The notes under the pieces: generated by a model | Database searches by the model: none | Seen by the model: the letters and a program-made list of their open reading frames with translations, nothing else | What the model was told of the DNA's origin: nothing | Translations under genes and position numbers: made by a program | NCBI RefSeq assembly: GCF_013359935.1 | Contig: NZ_JABMCB010000192.1 | Coordinates: forward strand, 186,001 to 250,000 | Source: Paenibacillus xylanilyticus | GTDB taxonomy: Bacteria > Bacillota > Bacilli > Paenibacillales > Paenibacillaceae | Direction of reading: 5' to 3' | DNA length: 64,000 nucleotides | Part shown: one piece after another, positions 26,372 through 34,176 of the stretch | Layout of the letters: each line of letters starts with the position of its first letter | Numbering within the stretch: the stretch's first letter is position 1

Positions 26372-27766
26372 ATGATGGCCGTAAACAAAGCACATCTGAT
26401 TATGCTTCGCGAACAACGCATTATACCGGAGCAGGAAGCGATTCGCATCGCCTCAGCCATTCAAAGCCTTCCTGTGAACAAACTTCGGACCAGCGAATAT
26501 TCCTCCAGCGTGGAAGACTTGTTTTTTCAGGTTGAATATGAGCTGGAGAAGCTTGGCGGGGAATGCACCGGAAATCTGCATGTGGCCAGAAGCCGCAACG
26601 ATATGGGTATAGCCATGTATCGTATGGTGCTGAGAGAGAAGCTGAGCACAGCCATTGCTTCAGGTCTGTCCCTGCACCGAAGTCTACGGAATTTTGCATC
26701 AAGGCACATTCATACCCTCATAATTGCACATACCCACACACAACAAGCCCAACCCACAACACTTGCCCATTACATCTGTGCCGTTGGGGATTCGCTGGAA
26801 CGCGACCTCCAACGATTGAAAACAGCCTATGCTGGCTGTAACCGCAGCAGCCTGGGTGCTGCAGCGCTCACCACTTCCGGTTTTCCGATCTCCCGGGAAC
26901 GAACCGCTGAGCTGCTCGCCTTCGAAGGTATTATTGAGAATGCCTATGATGCTGTCAGCGGTGCGGATTATGCAGGCGAAGCGGCTTCTGCTGCGCAGCT
27001 TGCGGCAGTCCATTTGGGACGACATGTCCAGGACCTGCTCTTATGGTGCACGCAGGAATATGGCGGATTATTGGTTGCAGCATCCTACGTCCAGATTAGT
27101 TCAATCATGCCGCAAAAACGAAATCCGGTCTCTCTCGAACACGCCCGTTCACTTCTCTCCAGCGCGAAGGGGGATGCAGCCACCGTTCTAGGCATGATGC
27201 ATAACACTCCTTTTGGCGACATTGTGGATACGGAAGACGATATGCAGCCTTATCTATGGAGAAGCCTGAATACGTTGGAATCCGTATACCGTTTGCTGTC
27301 CGAAATCTTTCAATCACTCCGGGTGAATGAAGCGTTGCTTCGTGAGCGGGCAGAAAACAGTTTCGCTACAGTGACTGAACTTGCGGATACGCTGGTTCGC
27401 ACGGAAGGCCTGTCATTTCGTCAATCCCATTCCATTGTGAGCCGTTTGGTTACCCAATTAACTGAATTCGGCACGCCCATATCCGGTCTTACCTTGGAGA
27501 TGGTCCAGGCTGCCGTGCAGAACATGACGAACATACCTCTTGCCCTAACCCGGGAAAAATTGCGGGAATCGATATCTCCACGACATTTTGTAAACATCCG
27601 ACATGTTCGGGGTGGGCCCAATCCGGATGAAGTTCATAGGGCATTGTCGAGTCAGGCCATAAGACTTGGCGAACTGGAAGAATGGAGCCGTGATGTTGTC
27701 TGCCGACTCCGTTCCGTAGAAGGGAACCTGGACCATATTTTGAACGACTGGCTTAACAGAACCTAA
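26372..27766 (+). CDS. Argininosuccinate lyase-like (fumarase/aspartase superfamily) enzyme
   Basis: The 464 visible residues contain the superfamily regions: AGNLHVARSRND-like GECTGNLHVARSRNDMGIAMYR, HTHTQQAQPTTLAHY and the catalytic-loop signature SSIMPQKRNPVSLEHAR. Such enzymes cleave N-succinyl compounds to fumarate plus an amine. It sits with an amidohydrolase and an ABC importer rather than with argG, so a catabolic lyase (for instance of an aminopolycarboxylate or N-succinyl amino compound) is more likely than arginine synthesis. That is inference. The N-terminal helix normally preceding MMAVNKAHLIML lies upstream behind an in-frame TAG. Confidence 0.78.
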   Translation: MMAVNKAHLIMLREQRIIPEQEAIRIASAIQSLPVNKLRTSEYSSSVEDLFFQVEYELEKLGGECTGNLHVARSRNDMGIAMYRMVLREKLSTAIASGLSLHRSLRNFASRHIHTLIIAHTHTQQAQPTTLAHYICAVGDSLERDLQRLKTAYAGCNRSSLGAAALTTSGFPISRERTAELLAFEGIIENAYDAVSGADYAGEAASAAQLAAVHLGRHVQDLLLWCTQEYGGLLVAASYVQISSIMPQKRNPVSLEHARSLLSSAKGDAATVLGMMHNTPFGDIVDTEDDMQPYLWRSLNTLESVYRLLSEIFQSLRVNEALLRERAENSFATVTELADTLVRTEGLSFRQSHSIVSRLVTQLTEFGTPISGLTLEMVQAAVQNMTNIPLALTREKLRESISPRHFVNIRHVRGGPNPDEVHRALSSQAIRLGELEEWSRDVVCRLRSVEGNLDHILNDWLNRT

Positions 27767-27783
27767 ACGGAAGGAGCAAAACG

Positions 27784-28728
27784 ATGTTCTCCAATCCTGA
27801 TTTTCAAGTTTTTGATATCCATGCCCATCTACCTTACAAACTCCTGCTGTCCCAGCATAAAACTCATGAATTGGTATCACGTTATGGGCGGGAACGGAGT
27901 GAGCGCATGCGACTTTCCTGGGATTTCCCCTCGGGTGAGGTAACTCCAGAGGATGCGGCAAGGCCCCTGATTGACCGGTGGGTGGATGAATTGGACAAAT
28001 ACCATACTGGCGGACTTAACTTCCTGACAGCTCTGGATAATGCCAGGCTCGCCGAGCAGATATCCAAGTACCCGGACCGGTTTACCGGCTTCGCCTTTCA
28101 CCCAATTGAGGATGAGGATGCTGCATTTGAGCTGAGACGTGCGGTTGATGAATTGGGTCTGCGGGGGTACAAACTTTTTGGCCCGCTGACCCAGATTCCC
28201 TTTGACACCCCTTCTCTTGATCCGGTATGGGAGTTTCTTGCGGAGCGGCGCCTGCCTGTATTGATTCATTTTGGCCTGCTCGGCCATGCCGGAGGGATCG
28301 TTCATCATCCGAACATCAACCCGCTTGCCATTTTTAACACGGCCCGTGCCTATCCGGATATTCCTTTCATCATCCCTCATTTTGGAGCGGGTTATTTCCA
28401 AGAGTTGCTTCATCTAAGTTGGAGCTGCCCCAACGTTTATGTCGATACCTCCGGTTCCAACCAGTGGGTACGCTGGATGCCGTATGAGCTGAACCTGGAG
28501 ACGTTGTTTCGCAAAACCTATGAATTGCTGGGTCCGGAGCGAATCATTTTTGGGACAGATGCGAGTGGATTTCCACGCGGTTACCCGTATCGCTATTTGC
28601 AGGATCAGGTCCGGGTCTGCCGGGAACTTCGTTTCCACGAAGCGGATATTGAGCTGATCTTTGGTAATAACGCAAGGCGGCTGCTGAAGCTGCCCATCGT
28701 GAACAGAGTGGGAACCAAGGCGGATTAA
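27784..28728 (+). CDS. Amidohydrolase 2 family enzyme
   Basis: The 314-aa TIM-barrel enzyme has FDIHAHLPYK (HxH ligands), LRGYKLFGPL, LPVLIHFGLLGHAGG, FIIPHFGAGY and RIIFGTDASGFP (metal Asp). It starts 17 bp after the ArgH-like gene with AAGGAG, clearly in the same operon. It presumably hydrolyses or decarboxylates a product of the imported compound. It is distant from the amidohydrolase at 19536, though both belong to the same broad family. Confidence 0.85.
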   Translation: MFSNPDFQVFDIHAHLPYKLLLSQHKTHELVSRYGRERSERMRLSWDFPSGEVTPEDAARPLIDRWVDELDKYHTGGLNFLTALDNARLAEQISKYPDRFTGFAFHPIEDEDAAFELRRAVDELGLRGYKLFGPLTQIPFDTPSLDPVWEFLAERRLPVLIHFGLLGHAGGIVHHPNINPLAIFNTARAYPDIPFIIPHFGAGYFQELLHLSWSCPNVYVDTSGSNQWVRWMPYELNLETLFRKTYELLGPERIIFGTDASGFPRGYPYRYLQDQVRVCRELRFHEADIELIFGNNARRLLKLPIVNRVGTKAD

Positions 28729-28788
28729 GTCAGTCAAGGTAAACACATTTTTGCCATCCATTTGAAGGAGAAGGGGAGTGGTTCTATT

Positions 28789-30135
28789 TTGACCATATCA
28801 CGTATGAATCCAATGAAGCAGCGCAGGGGCCTTCGATTTTTAGTTATCGGCGTTCTGTTATTAAGTATTACGGCTTGTTCAGCGAAGTCATCCGGTGAGT
28901 CACTGGAATCCGGTACAGCTTCGAGTGGCGAGTCTGAGCCTGTTACGATTGAATATTGGCAGTATGAGTTCCCGGCCAAGGTGGAGCTGATTGATACCTT
29001 GATCAAGGAATTTGAGAGTGAACATCCCGATATCAAAGTGAAACAAACCAATTTCCCTTACGATCAATACAATCAAAAGGTAGCTACACTTGTGCCTGCC
29101 GGCAAAGGGCCGGACGTCATTAATCTGTATTACGGATGGTTGCCCAAATACGTGCAATCCGGTTATTTGCAGCCCTTGCCGGAAAGTAAATTTCCCGGTA
29201 TAGCCGATAATTTTTTCCCTTTTGTCGAGACAGCCAAGCTGGGCGGAAATTATTACGCTCTGCCTACGGGTGTGAGAACACTCGGGTTGTTCTATAACAA
29301 GGATCTGTTTGCCAAGGCAGGACTGGACCCCGAAAAACCTCCCGCCACTTGGGAAGAGCTTGTCACTGATGCCAAAGCCTTAACGGAGACGGATAAGAAT
29401 GGACAGTTCGTAATCGAAGGCTTTGCCTGGGAACCGGGTTCCCAGCTTCATCACTGGTTCCGCGATGGACTGCTGTATCAGGCGGGAGGCAAGGATACCA
29501 GCGAGGATCGACGTCAGATTCTGTGGAATGAGTCACCTGCGGGGCTGGAAGCATTCGAGTATCTGGTCGATTTTGCGACCGTGCACAAGGTCGGGATTAA
29601 CGGTTTTTATACCGATGATGCTAACGCGTTCAAAACCGGGCATGCCGCAATCAACGTGGATGGTTCATACCGGCTGGGTTCCATCAAAAAGGACGCACCT
29701 GATTTGAATTTTGCTGTGGCACCTCTGCCCACGTACAAAGGAAAATCGACCCAGGCATCATTCTGGGCCAATGCCATTCCTGCCAATGTTACGGGGAAGA
29801 AATTGGAGGCAGCAACAGCATTCCTGCAGTTCCTGATCAGCAAGGGCGTTCAGGAGCAATGGGTGGAGAAAGTGGGTGAACTGCCTGCCCAGAAAGAAGT
29901 GGCCCTTCAGGACAAGTATGTTAACGATCCGCTGCTGGGACCGTTTATCTCCCAGCTGAACGATGCCAACGCCCACTTCTTCATTGACGAAACGCAGGAG
30001 CGCACATTATTTGTCAATGCAGTGGATGAAGTACTGCTGAATGGTGTTTCCGAGGAAGAGGCCTTTAATGATCTGGTAACCAAAACCCAAAAGCTGTATG
30101 ACGATTATTGGGCGAAGCAGGATAAGCAAAAATAA
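28789..30135 (+). CDS. ABC importer solute-binding lipoprotein (family 1)
   Basis: The roughly 448-aa lipoprotein has a charged start, a hydrophobic core and the lipobox SITAC about 35 residues in. It then reads VTIEYWQYEFPAKVELIDTLIKEFESEHPDIKVKQTNFPYDQYNQK, the usual opening of carbohydrate-type binding proteins. TTG 28789 is preferred (GGGGAG ten bases upstream); TTG 28762 overlaps that site. It captures substrate outside the membrane for the two permeases that follow. Substrate class is uncertain, since lyase and hydrolase neighbours argue for something other than a simple sugar. Confidence 0.88.
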   Translation: MTISRMNPMKQRRGLRFLVIGVLLLSITACSAKSSGESLESGTASSGESEPVTIEYWQYEFPAKVELIDTLIKEFESEHPDIKVKQTNFPYDQYNQKVATLVPAGKGPDVINLYYGWLPKYVQSGYLQPLPESKFPGIADNFFPFVETAKLGGNYYALPTGVRTLGLFYNKDLFAKAGLDPEKPPATWEELVTDAKALTETDKNGQFVIEGFAWEPGSQLHHWFRDGLLYQAGGKDTSEDRRQILWNESPAGLEAFEYLVDFATVHKVGINGFYTDDANAFKTGHAAINVDGSYRLGSIKKDAPDLNFAVAPLPTYKGKSTQASFWANAIPANVTGKKLEAATAFLQFLISKGVQEQWVEKVGELPAQKEVALQDKYVNDPLLGPFISQLNDANAHFFIDETQERTLFVNAVDEVLLNGVSEEEAFNDLVTKTQKLYDDYWAKQDKQK

Positions 30136-30163
30136 GGCCTGATCAGGGAGGCTGGCAAAACAT

Positions 30164-31108
30164 ATGAGAACTACCGGCGTAATCCCTTCACGGCCGAAAC
30201 GGCGTTCGTTTTCCGAACGGGGATTAAGAAAGTTCAATTATAGGCAGAAGAGATTGTTATTTATTTATGGCGGATTGCTGCTCCCGCTGCTCTACTTTGT
30301 TGTCGTCCGCATTCTCCCCATCCTCTATTCCTTTAATGTAAGCTTTCGCGAATGGGGCATGCTGTCACCGGATAAGCCTTTTGTAGGTCTGGACAATTAC
30401 ACGACGCTTCTAAGTGACTCGCTATTCCTTAAGGCACTACTGAATACGGGGATTTATGTTGTAGTAGGTGTACCTGCGCAGTTGATTGCGGGGTTGGTCG
30501 TCGCGCTGCTTCTGCAGCAGGTGGTGAAGCTCCGGGGACTGTTCAGGACGGCCTATTTTATCCCCTACGTGACCAGTGTGGTGGCGGTCAGCTGGGTGTT
30601 CCGATGGCTGCTGATGAAAAACGGGATCGTGAATTCCCTGTTTATCGAGGCGGGTCTTGGCCCGCAGTCGTTTCTGTATTCGCCTTCCCAAGCGATCTTC
30701 TGGATCGTTGCGGTGATGGTCTGGCAGAATATCGGATTTCAAATGCTTATCTTTCTCGCAGGACTTGAGAATATTCCGAAAATGTACTATGAGGCAGCGT
30801 CCATTGACGGAGCGGCAGCTTGGCAGCGTTTTGTACATATCACCTTGCCGCTGATAAATCCGGTGATGCTGCTGTCCGTTGTGATGGCAAGCATCGGGTT
30901 TCTGCAATCCTTCACCCAGGTGCTGAATATGACGGGGGGTGGCCCGCTGGATTCAACCATATCTGTTGTGCTGCACATCTACAATCTCGCTTTCAAGAGT
31001 TTTGATATGGGCATGGCTTCCGCAGCAACCGTCATTTTGTTTGCCATTATACTCATGCTGACCTTGATTCAACTGAAAATACTGGGCAGCCGTTATCAAC
31101 AGGAGTAA
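30164..31108 (+). CDS. ABC importer permease, MalF/UgpA type
   Basis: The 314-aa inner-membrane permease has six membrane segments after a basic N-terminal tail. The coupling-helix EAA loop is EAASIDGAAAWQRFVHITLPLINP. It starts with ATG after GGGAGG and pairs with the permease just downstream. No ATPase gene is present in the cluster, so it likely uses a shared MsmX-type ATPase encoded elsewhere, as is common in Firmicute sugar importers. Confidence 0.9.
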   Translation: MRTTGVIPSRPKRRSFSERGLRKFNYRQKRLLFIYGGLLLPLLYFVVVRILPILYSFNVSFREWGMLSPDKPFVGLDNYTTLLSDSLFLKALLNTGIYVVVGVPAQLIAGLVVALLLQQVVKLRGLFRTAYFIPYVTSVVAVSWVFRWLLMKNGIVNSLFIEAGLGPQSFLYSPSQAIFWIVAVMVWQNIGFQMLIFLAGLENIPKMYYEAASIDGAAAWQRFVHITLPLINPVMLLSVVMASIGFLQSFTQVLNMTGGGPLDSTISVVLHIYNLAFKSFDMGMASAATVILFAIILMLTLIQLKILGSRYQQE

Positions 31109-31132
31109 TACGAAAGGAGGCTGCGTTGCAGG

Positions 31133-31993
31133 ATGAGCAGATCTGCCGCATGGCCCGCATCCCGAGCTGCTGTTCATTGGAAAAGCTCCGCGTCCTGGAT
31201 CAGTTATATTTTGCTTACACTCGGGCTCGGCGTGATGGTGTTTCCGTTTCTGTGGATGATCTCCACGTCATTCAAGACATTGGATGAGATTTATTCGTTG
31301 AGCCTGTTTCCTTCCCGTTTCACCTGGGAGAACTATGCTACGATGTTTCGTGAAACCCCGTTTCCCGCATGGATGCTGAACAGCCTGTATATTGCTGTCA
31401 TCGCAACTGCAAGTGTGGTTGTATTTGATTCCATTACCGGATACATATTGGCCAAATTTTCGTTTTGGGGGAAACAGGTCATTTTTGTACTGATTCTTAG
31501 CACATTGATGGTACCAACTGAAATGCTGATCATTCCGTGGTATCTGGTATCGAGCAGTTTGAACGGCATGGATACGTACTGGGGCATTCTCTTTCCCGGA
31601 TTGATTTCGGGGTTTGGCATTTTTCTGATGAAGCAGTTCATGGAATCCCTGCCCTCAGAGTTACTGGATGCGGCGCGGATTGACGGTATGGGAGAATGGG
31701 GCATCTTTCTTCGCATTGCTGTCCCGCTGGTGAAGCCGGCGCTGGCAACCCTGTGCATTTTAACGTTCCTGGGAAGCTGGAATTCATTCATCTGGCCGCT
31801 GATTATTACGCAGAGCGAGGAGATGTTTACGATACCGGTTGGAATGGCCTTCTTTTCAAGTGAAGCCAAAGACAGCAGCAACTGGGTGCAAATTATGACA
31901 GGTGCGACACTTTCCGTTCTTCCGCTCGTCATCCTCTTTCTGTGCTTCCAGAAACAGATTATTCGTGGCATCGCTACAACCGGTCTCAAATAG
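31133..31993 (+). CDS. ABC importer permease, MalG/UgpE type
   Basis: The 286-aa partner permease has six membrane segments and the EAA loop DAARIDGMGEWGIFLRIAVPLVKP. AAAGGAGG lies 15 bases before the ATG at 31133. It is the last gene of the cluster ArgH-like lyase, amidohydrolase, binding protein, permease, permease, and is followed by a bidirectional terminator. Confidence 0.9.
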   Translation: MSRSAAWPASRAAVHWKSSASWISYILLTLGLGVMVFPFLWMISTSFKTLDEIYSLSLFPSRFTWENYATMFRETPFPAWMLNSLYIAVIATASVVVFDSITGYILAKFSFWGKQVIFVLILSTLMVPTEMLIIPWYLVSSSLNGMDTYWGILFPGLISGFGIFLMKQFMESLPSELLDAARIDGMGEWGIFLRIAVPLVKPALATLCILTFLGSWNSFIWPLIITQSEEMFTIPVGMAFFSSEAKDSSNWVQIMTGATLSVLPLVILFLCFQKQIIRGIATTGLK

Positions 31994-32025
31994 GCCAAAA
32001 TCCTGCCGAATATAGCCTTCATAAC

Positions 32026-32061
32026 AAAAGCCGGTCACTCCACCCTGGAGTACCGGCTTTT
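32026..32061. terminator. Bidirectional terminator after the ArgH/ABC cluster
   Basis: AAAAGCCGGT (32026-32035) pairs with ACCGGCTTTT (32052-32061), with an inner ACTCC/GGAGT pairing. The A- and T-runs serve both strands, matching the convergent gene at 32091. Confidence 0.85.
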
Positions 32062-32090
32062 GCATATGTGTTTAGGCGGAGTAAAATAAA

Positions 32091-32453
32091 TCAGCGGACG
32101 AACCAACTGAGCGGCTCTGGTGAAGCGTTTGCCGTATCCCGAAGATCATGGACCTTGACATTGCTGCCGTAGATCATGGAATCACTGCTCAGACGATAGG
32201 AAGGGAAGCTGTTTTCCGATTGCAGTCGCAGGTTGGATTCGAAGTAAATCTGCTGCTGTTTGTTGATGAGAAAAGGAAGCGTACCGGATTCAATCGGAAT
32301 GTCATCACTATCCGGTTCGTTAACGATCAGGAGGACCGCAGTGCCGTCGCATCCGCATCCATCGGTGTCATAAAACAGCTTTAAATAGCCTGGCCGATCT
32401 CCCAGCATCGCGTTAAGTCTTGATTCTGCCAGCGGGCTGACCTGAATGATCAT
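32091..32453 (-). CDS. HesB/IscA-fold iron-sulfur biosynthesis family protein
   Basis: This approximately 120-aa protein has the Fe-S biosynthesis (HesB-like) fold pattern seen in YqkB-type proteins. It opens MIIQVSPLAESRLNAML, has GYLKLFYDTDGCGCDGTAVLLIVNE with paired cysteines in place of IscA's usual Cys positions, and ends with a Ser/Asp-rich tail. The C-terminal Cys pair of true IscA is missing, so cluster assembly is not certain. ATG 32453 fits the family; a GTG four codons upstream almost touches the GAGGAG site. Confidence 0.7.
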   Translation of the reverse strand: MIIQVSPLAESRLNAMLGDRPGYLKLFYDTDGCGCDGTAVLLIVNEPDSDDIPIESGTLPFLINKQQQIYFESNLRLQSENSFPSYRLSSDSMIYGSNVKVHDLRDTANASPEPLSWFVR

Positions 32454-32546
32454 AACGTCGTTCACACTCCTCTAATCACCTTATGAATTCGCTTACAATC
32501 TAATATATGGGCGAGTGGTGTAAAATAGAAGGGGAATCGACGCTAA

Positions 32547-32714
32547 AATAAAGGAAAATATCCGCTGATCCGGCAGGCCCTGGAGGCCGGGCCGGGGACG
32601 GTTGTCTTTTGTGGACATACGCACTGGGATACGCCCCTTGTGCAGCTGAAGAACGGCACAAAGATCGTAAATGCCGACAGCAAGCTGTTTATTTTGACAC
32701 GCTATATAAGTTGA
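32547..32714 (+). pseudogene. C-terminal remnant of a metallophosphoesterase
   Basis: An open frame of 55 codons, preceded by a stop and lacking a normal start, reads NKGKYPLIRQALEAGPGT, then VVFCGHTHWDTPLVQLKNG and ends TRYIS. FCGHTH is the C-terminal metal-binding GHxH motif of calcineurin-like phosphoesterases. The catalytic N-terminal region (DxH, GDxxD, GNHE) is absent upstream, so this is a 5'-deleted relic. Confidence 0.65.
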
Positions 32715-32744
32715 ACTAAACAATTACACAATAACGGAGAGGAC

Positions 32745-32850
32745 AGAACCAATCTGTAGAAGCGGAGCGTTCGCCTTTATCCCCGGATTTTCCCCTTATA
32801 TATAGGGAATCAGAAAAATCTGGGGATAACAGCGATCGGAAGATGGTTCT
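32745..32850. repeat. Long imperfect palindrome, candidate interspersed element or structured RNA
   Basis: Three nested arms pair in order. AGAACCAATCT (32745-32755) pairs with AGATGGTTCT (32841-32850). TATCCCCGGATTTT pairs with AAAAATCTGGGGATA with one G-U. TTCCC pairs with GGGAA at the tip. Internal loops are asymmetric, the left one holding GAAGCGGAGCGTTCGCC. It lies between the phosphoesterase relic and lacI and has no coding potential. I have the impression of having seen this element elsewhere in Paenibacillus genomes, but I cannot verify that here. Confidence 0.6.
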
Positions 32851-32892
32851 GACCGCACAGTGGTTCAGTGTAAAATGATTCGCTCACCTGAA

Positions 32893-32906
32893 TGAAACCC
32901 ATTTCA
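32893..32906. promoter_or_regulatory. LacI-type operator upstream of the lacI-family gene
   Basis: TGAAACCCATTTCA is identical to one of three operators before the target operon. Its position 61 bp upstream of the regulator's ATG suggests autoregulation. Confidence 0.7.
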
Positions 32907-32966
32907 TCGCCCATCCTTATCTGGTATGATAAGCAGGAAAATTAGAGATAAAGGAAGGTTCCATTT

Positions 32967-33995
32967 ATGACACCGATCACCATTTATGACATCGCCAAAG
33001 AAGCGAACGTATCTGTAGCGACCGTCTCCCGGGTGCTCAACGATACGGCACCCGTACGGGCAAGCACGAGAGAGAAGATCATGTCGATTATTGAAAAGCA
33101 TCAATTCCAGCCCAATGCGCAGGCGCGCAGTCTAATCAAGAAAGAGACGGGCACGATTGCCATCATCCTTCCCGACATTACCAATCCGTTCTTCCCGGAA
33201 GTGTTCTGGGGTGCCGAGAATGAGGCACGCGGATTGGGGTACACGTTCTTTCTGTGCAATACGGCGGGAGACTACAACCGGGAGTCCGAGTACCTGTCCA
33301 TTTTGCGAGAAAAACGGGTGGACGGCATTATATTTCTCGGGGGAAGAATCAACATGCAGCACTGTCCGGATGACATGGCCCAGGAATTGATCGATATGGG
33401 CAAACGCATGCCGATTGTACTGGTCAATGGCAATATTCCCAAAGGAGGTTTCCACCGGGTCTACACGGATGAAGCGGCAGGGGCTGTACTCGCTGCGGAG
33501 CATCTGCTGGAACTGGGACATCGGGATATCGCTTTTGTGGGCGGATTGAGAGAACTGTCCACAACGATGGTCAAGGTCAAGGCTGTGCAGAAAAAACTGC
33601 GGGAGCATGGGCTTGAAATTCCGAAGGACCGCCAGCTGCTCGGCAGTTTCTCCATCGATGACGGCAAACGGGAGATGACCAAGCTGCTGGAGCAGGACAA
33701 TCCTCCGACAGGAGTGATCTGCGTGAACGATTATACGGCCATTGGTGCCATTAAGGCGACGATTGAGCATGGCTTGTCGATTCCGGAGGATATTTCCATC
33801 GTTGGATTCGATGATACGCCGCTGGCCAGTGCCGTTATTCCGGAACTGACGACTGTGTCCCAGAACACGTATCAGCTCGGCAAGCTGGCGGTGGATAAGC
33901 TGCATGAGCTGATTAATCAGGGACAGGTGAAGAAGCAGACCGTATTGCAACCGGAGCTGATCATCCGTCAGAGCACAGGGCCAGCGAAGCAATAA
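32967..33995 (+). CDS. LacI family repressor of the galactan operon
   Basis: The 342-aa repressor has the LacI helix-turn-helix and hinge at residues 4-60 (ITIYDIAKEANVSVATVSRVLND; PNAQARSLIKK). A periplasmic-binding-protein-like effector domain follows (IAIILPDITNPFFPEVFWG; GVICVNDYTAIGAIKA; DISIVGFDDTPLA). Four TGAAA...TTTCA dyads lie in front of it and of the following operon, so it most likely represses the binding protein-permease-GH30-GH35 genes until a galacto-oligosaccharide appears. The effector identity is inferred from the enzymes. Confidence 0.92.
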   Translation: MTPITIYDIAKEANVSVATVSRVLNDTAPVRASTREKIMSIIEKHQFQPNAQARSLIKKETGTIAIILPDITNPFFPEVFWGAENEARGLGYTFFLCNTAGDYNRESEYLSILREKRVDGIIFLGGRINMQHCPDDMAQELIDMGKRMPIVLVNGNIPKGGFHRVYTDEAAGAVLAAEHLLELGHRDIAFVGGLRELSTTMVKVKAVQKKLREHGLEIPKDRQLLGSFSIDDGKREMTKLLEQDNPPTGVICVNDYTAIGAIKATIEHGLSIPEDISIVGFDDTPLASAVIPELTTVSQNTYQLGKLAVDKLHELINQGQVKKQTVLQPELIIRQSTGPAKQ

Positions 33996-34022
33996 AGGGA
34001 CGGACATCTAGAAAAGAAAGCG

Positions 34023-34052
34023 TTGACATTCCCTCGGAAGGTGAAATATAAT
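34023..34052 (+). promoter_or_regulatory. Sigma-A promoter of the galactan operon
   Basis: Consensus TTGACA (34023-34028) and TATAAT (34047-34052) are separated by 18 bp. The first operator begins 12 bp after the -10 element, so a bound repressor would block initiation or early elongation. Confidence 0.88.
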
Positions 34053-34063
34053 GAGTCCGTAAA

Positions 34064-34137
34064 TGAAACCCCTTTCATGAAGTGGAACGGGTTTTAGTTT
34101 TAAGCTTTATGAAACCCATTTCATGAAACGGGTTTCA
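34064..34137. promoter_or_regulatory. Three LacI-type operators in the galactan operon leader
   Basis: The sites are TGAAACCCCTTTCA (34064-34077), TGAAACCCATTTCA (34110-34123) and, directly abutting it, TGAAACGGGTTTCA (34124-34137). The last two are contiguous and the first is 46 bp away. They match the site upstream of the lacI-family gene. Confidence 0.8.
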
Positions 34138-34176
34138 GTGTGGTCATCCATTCATTATTTCGAGGGGGCGTACCGT

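Noticed and set aside
34123..34176. N-terminal extension of the galactan binding protein starting at ATG 34123
   Set aside because: That ATG lies inside two LacI operators and has no ribosome site; ATG 34177 follows GAGGGGG and begins a normal lipoprotein signal.
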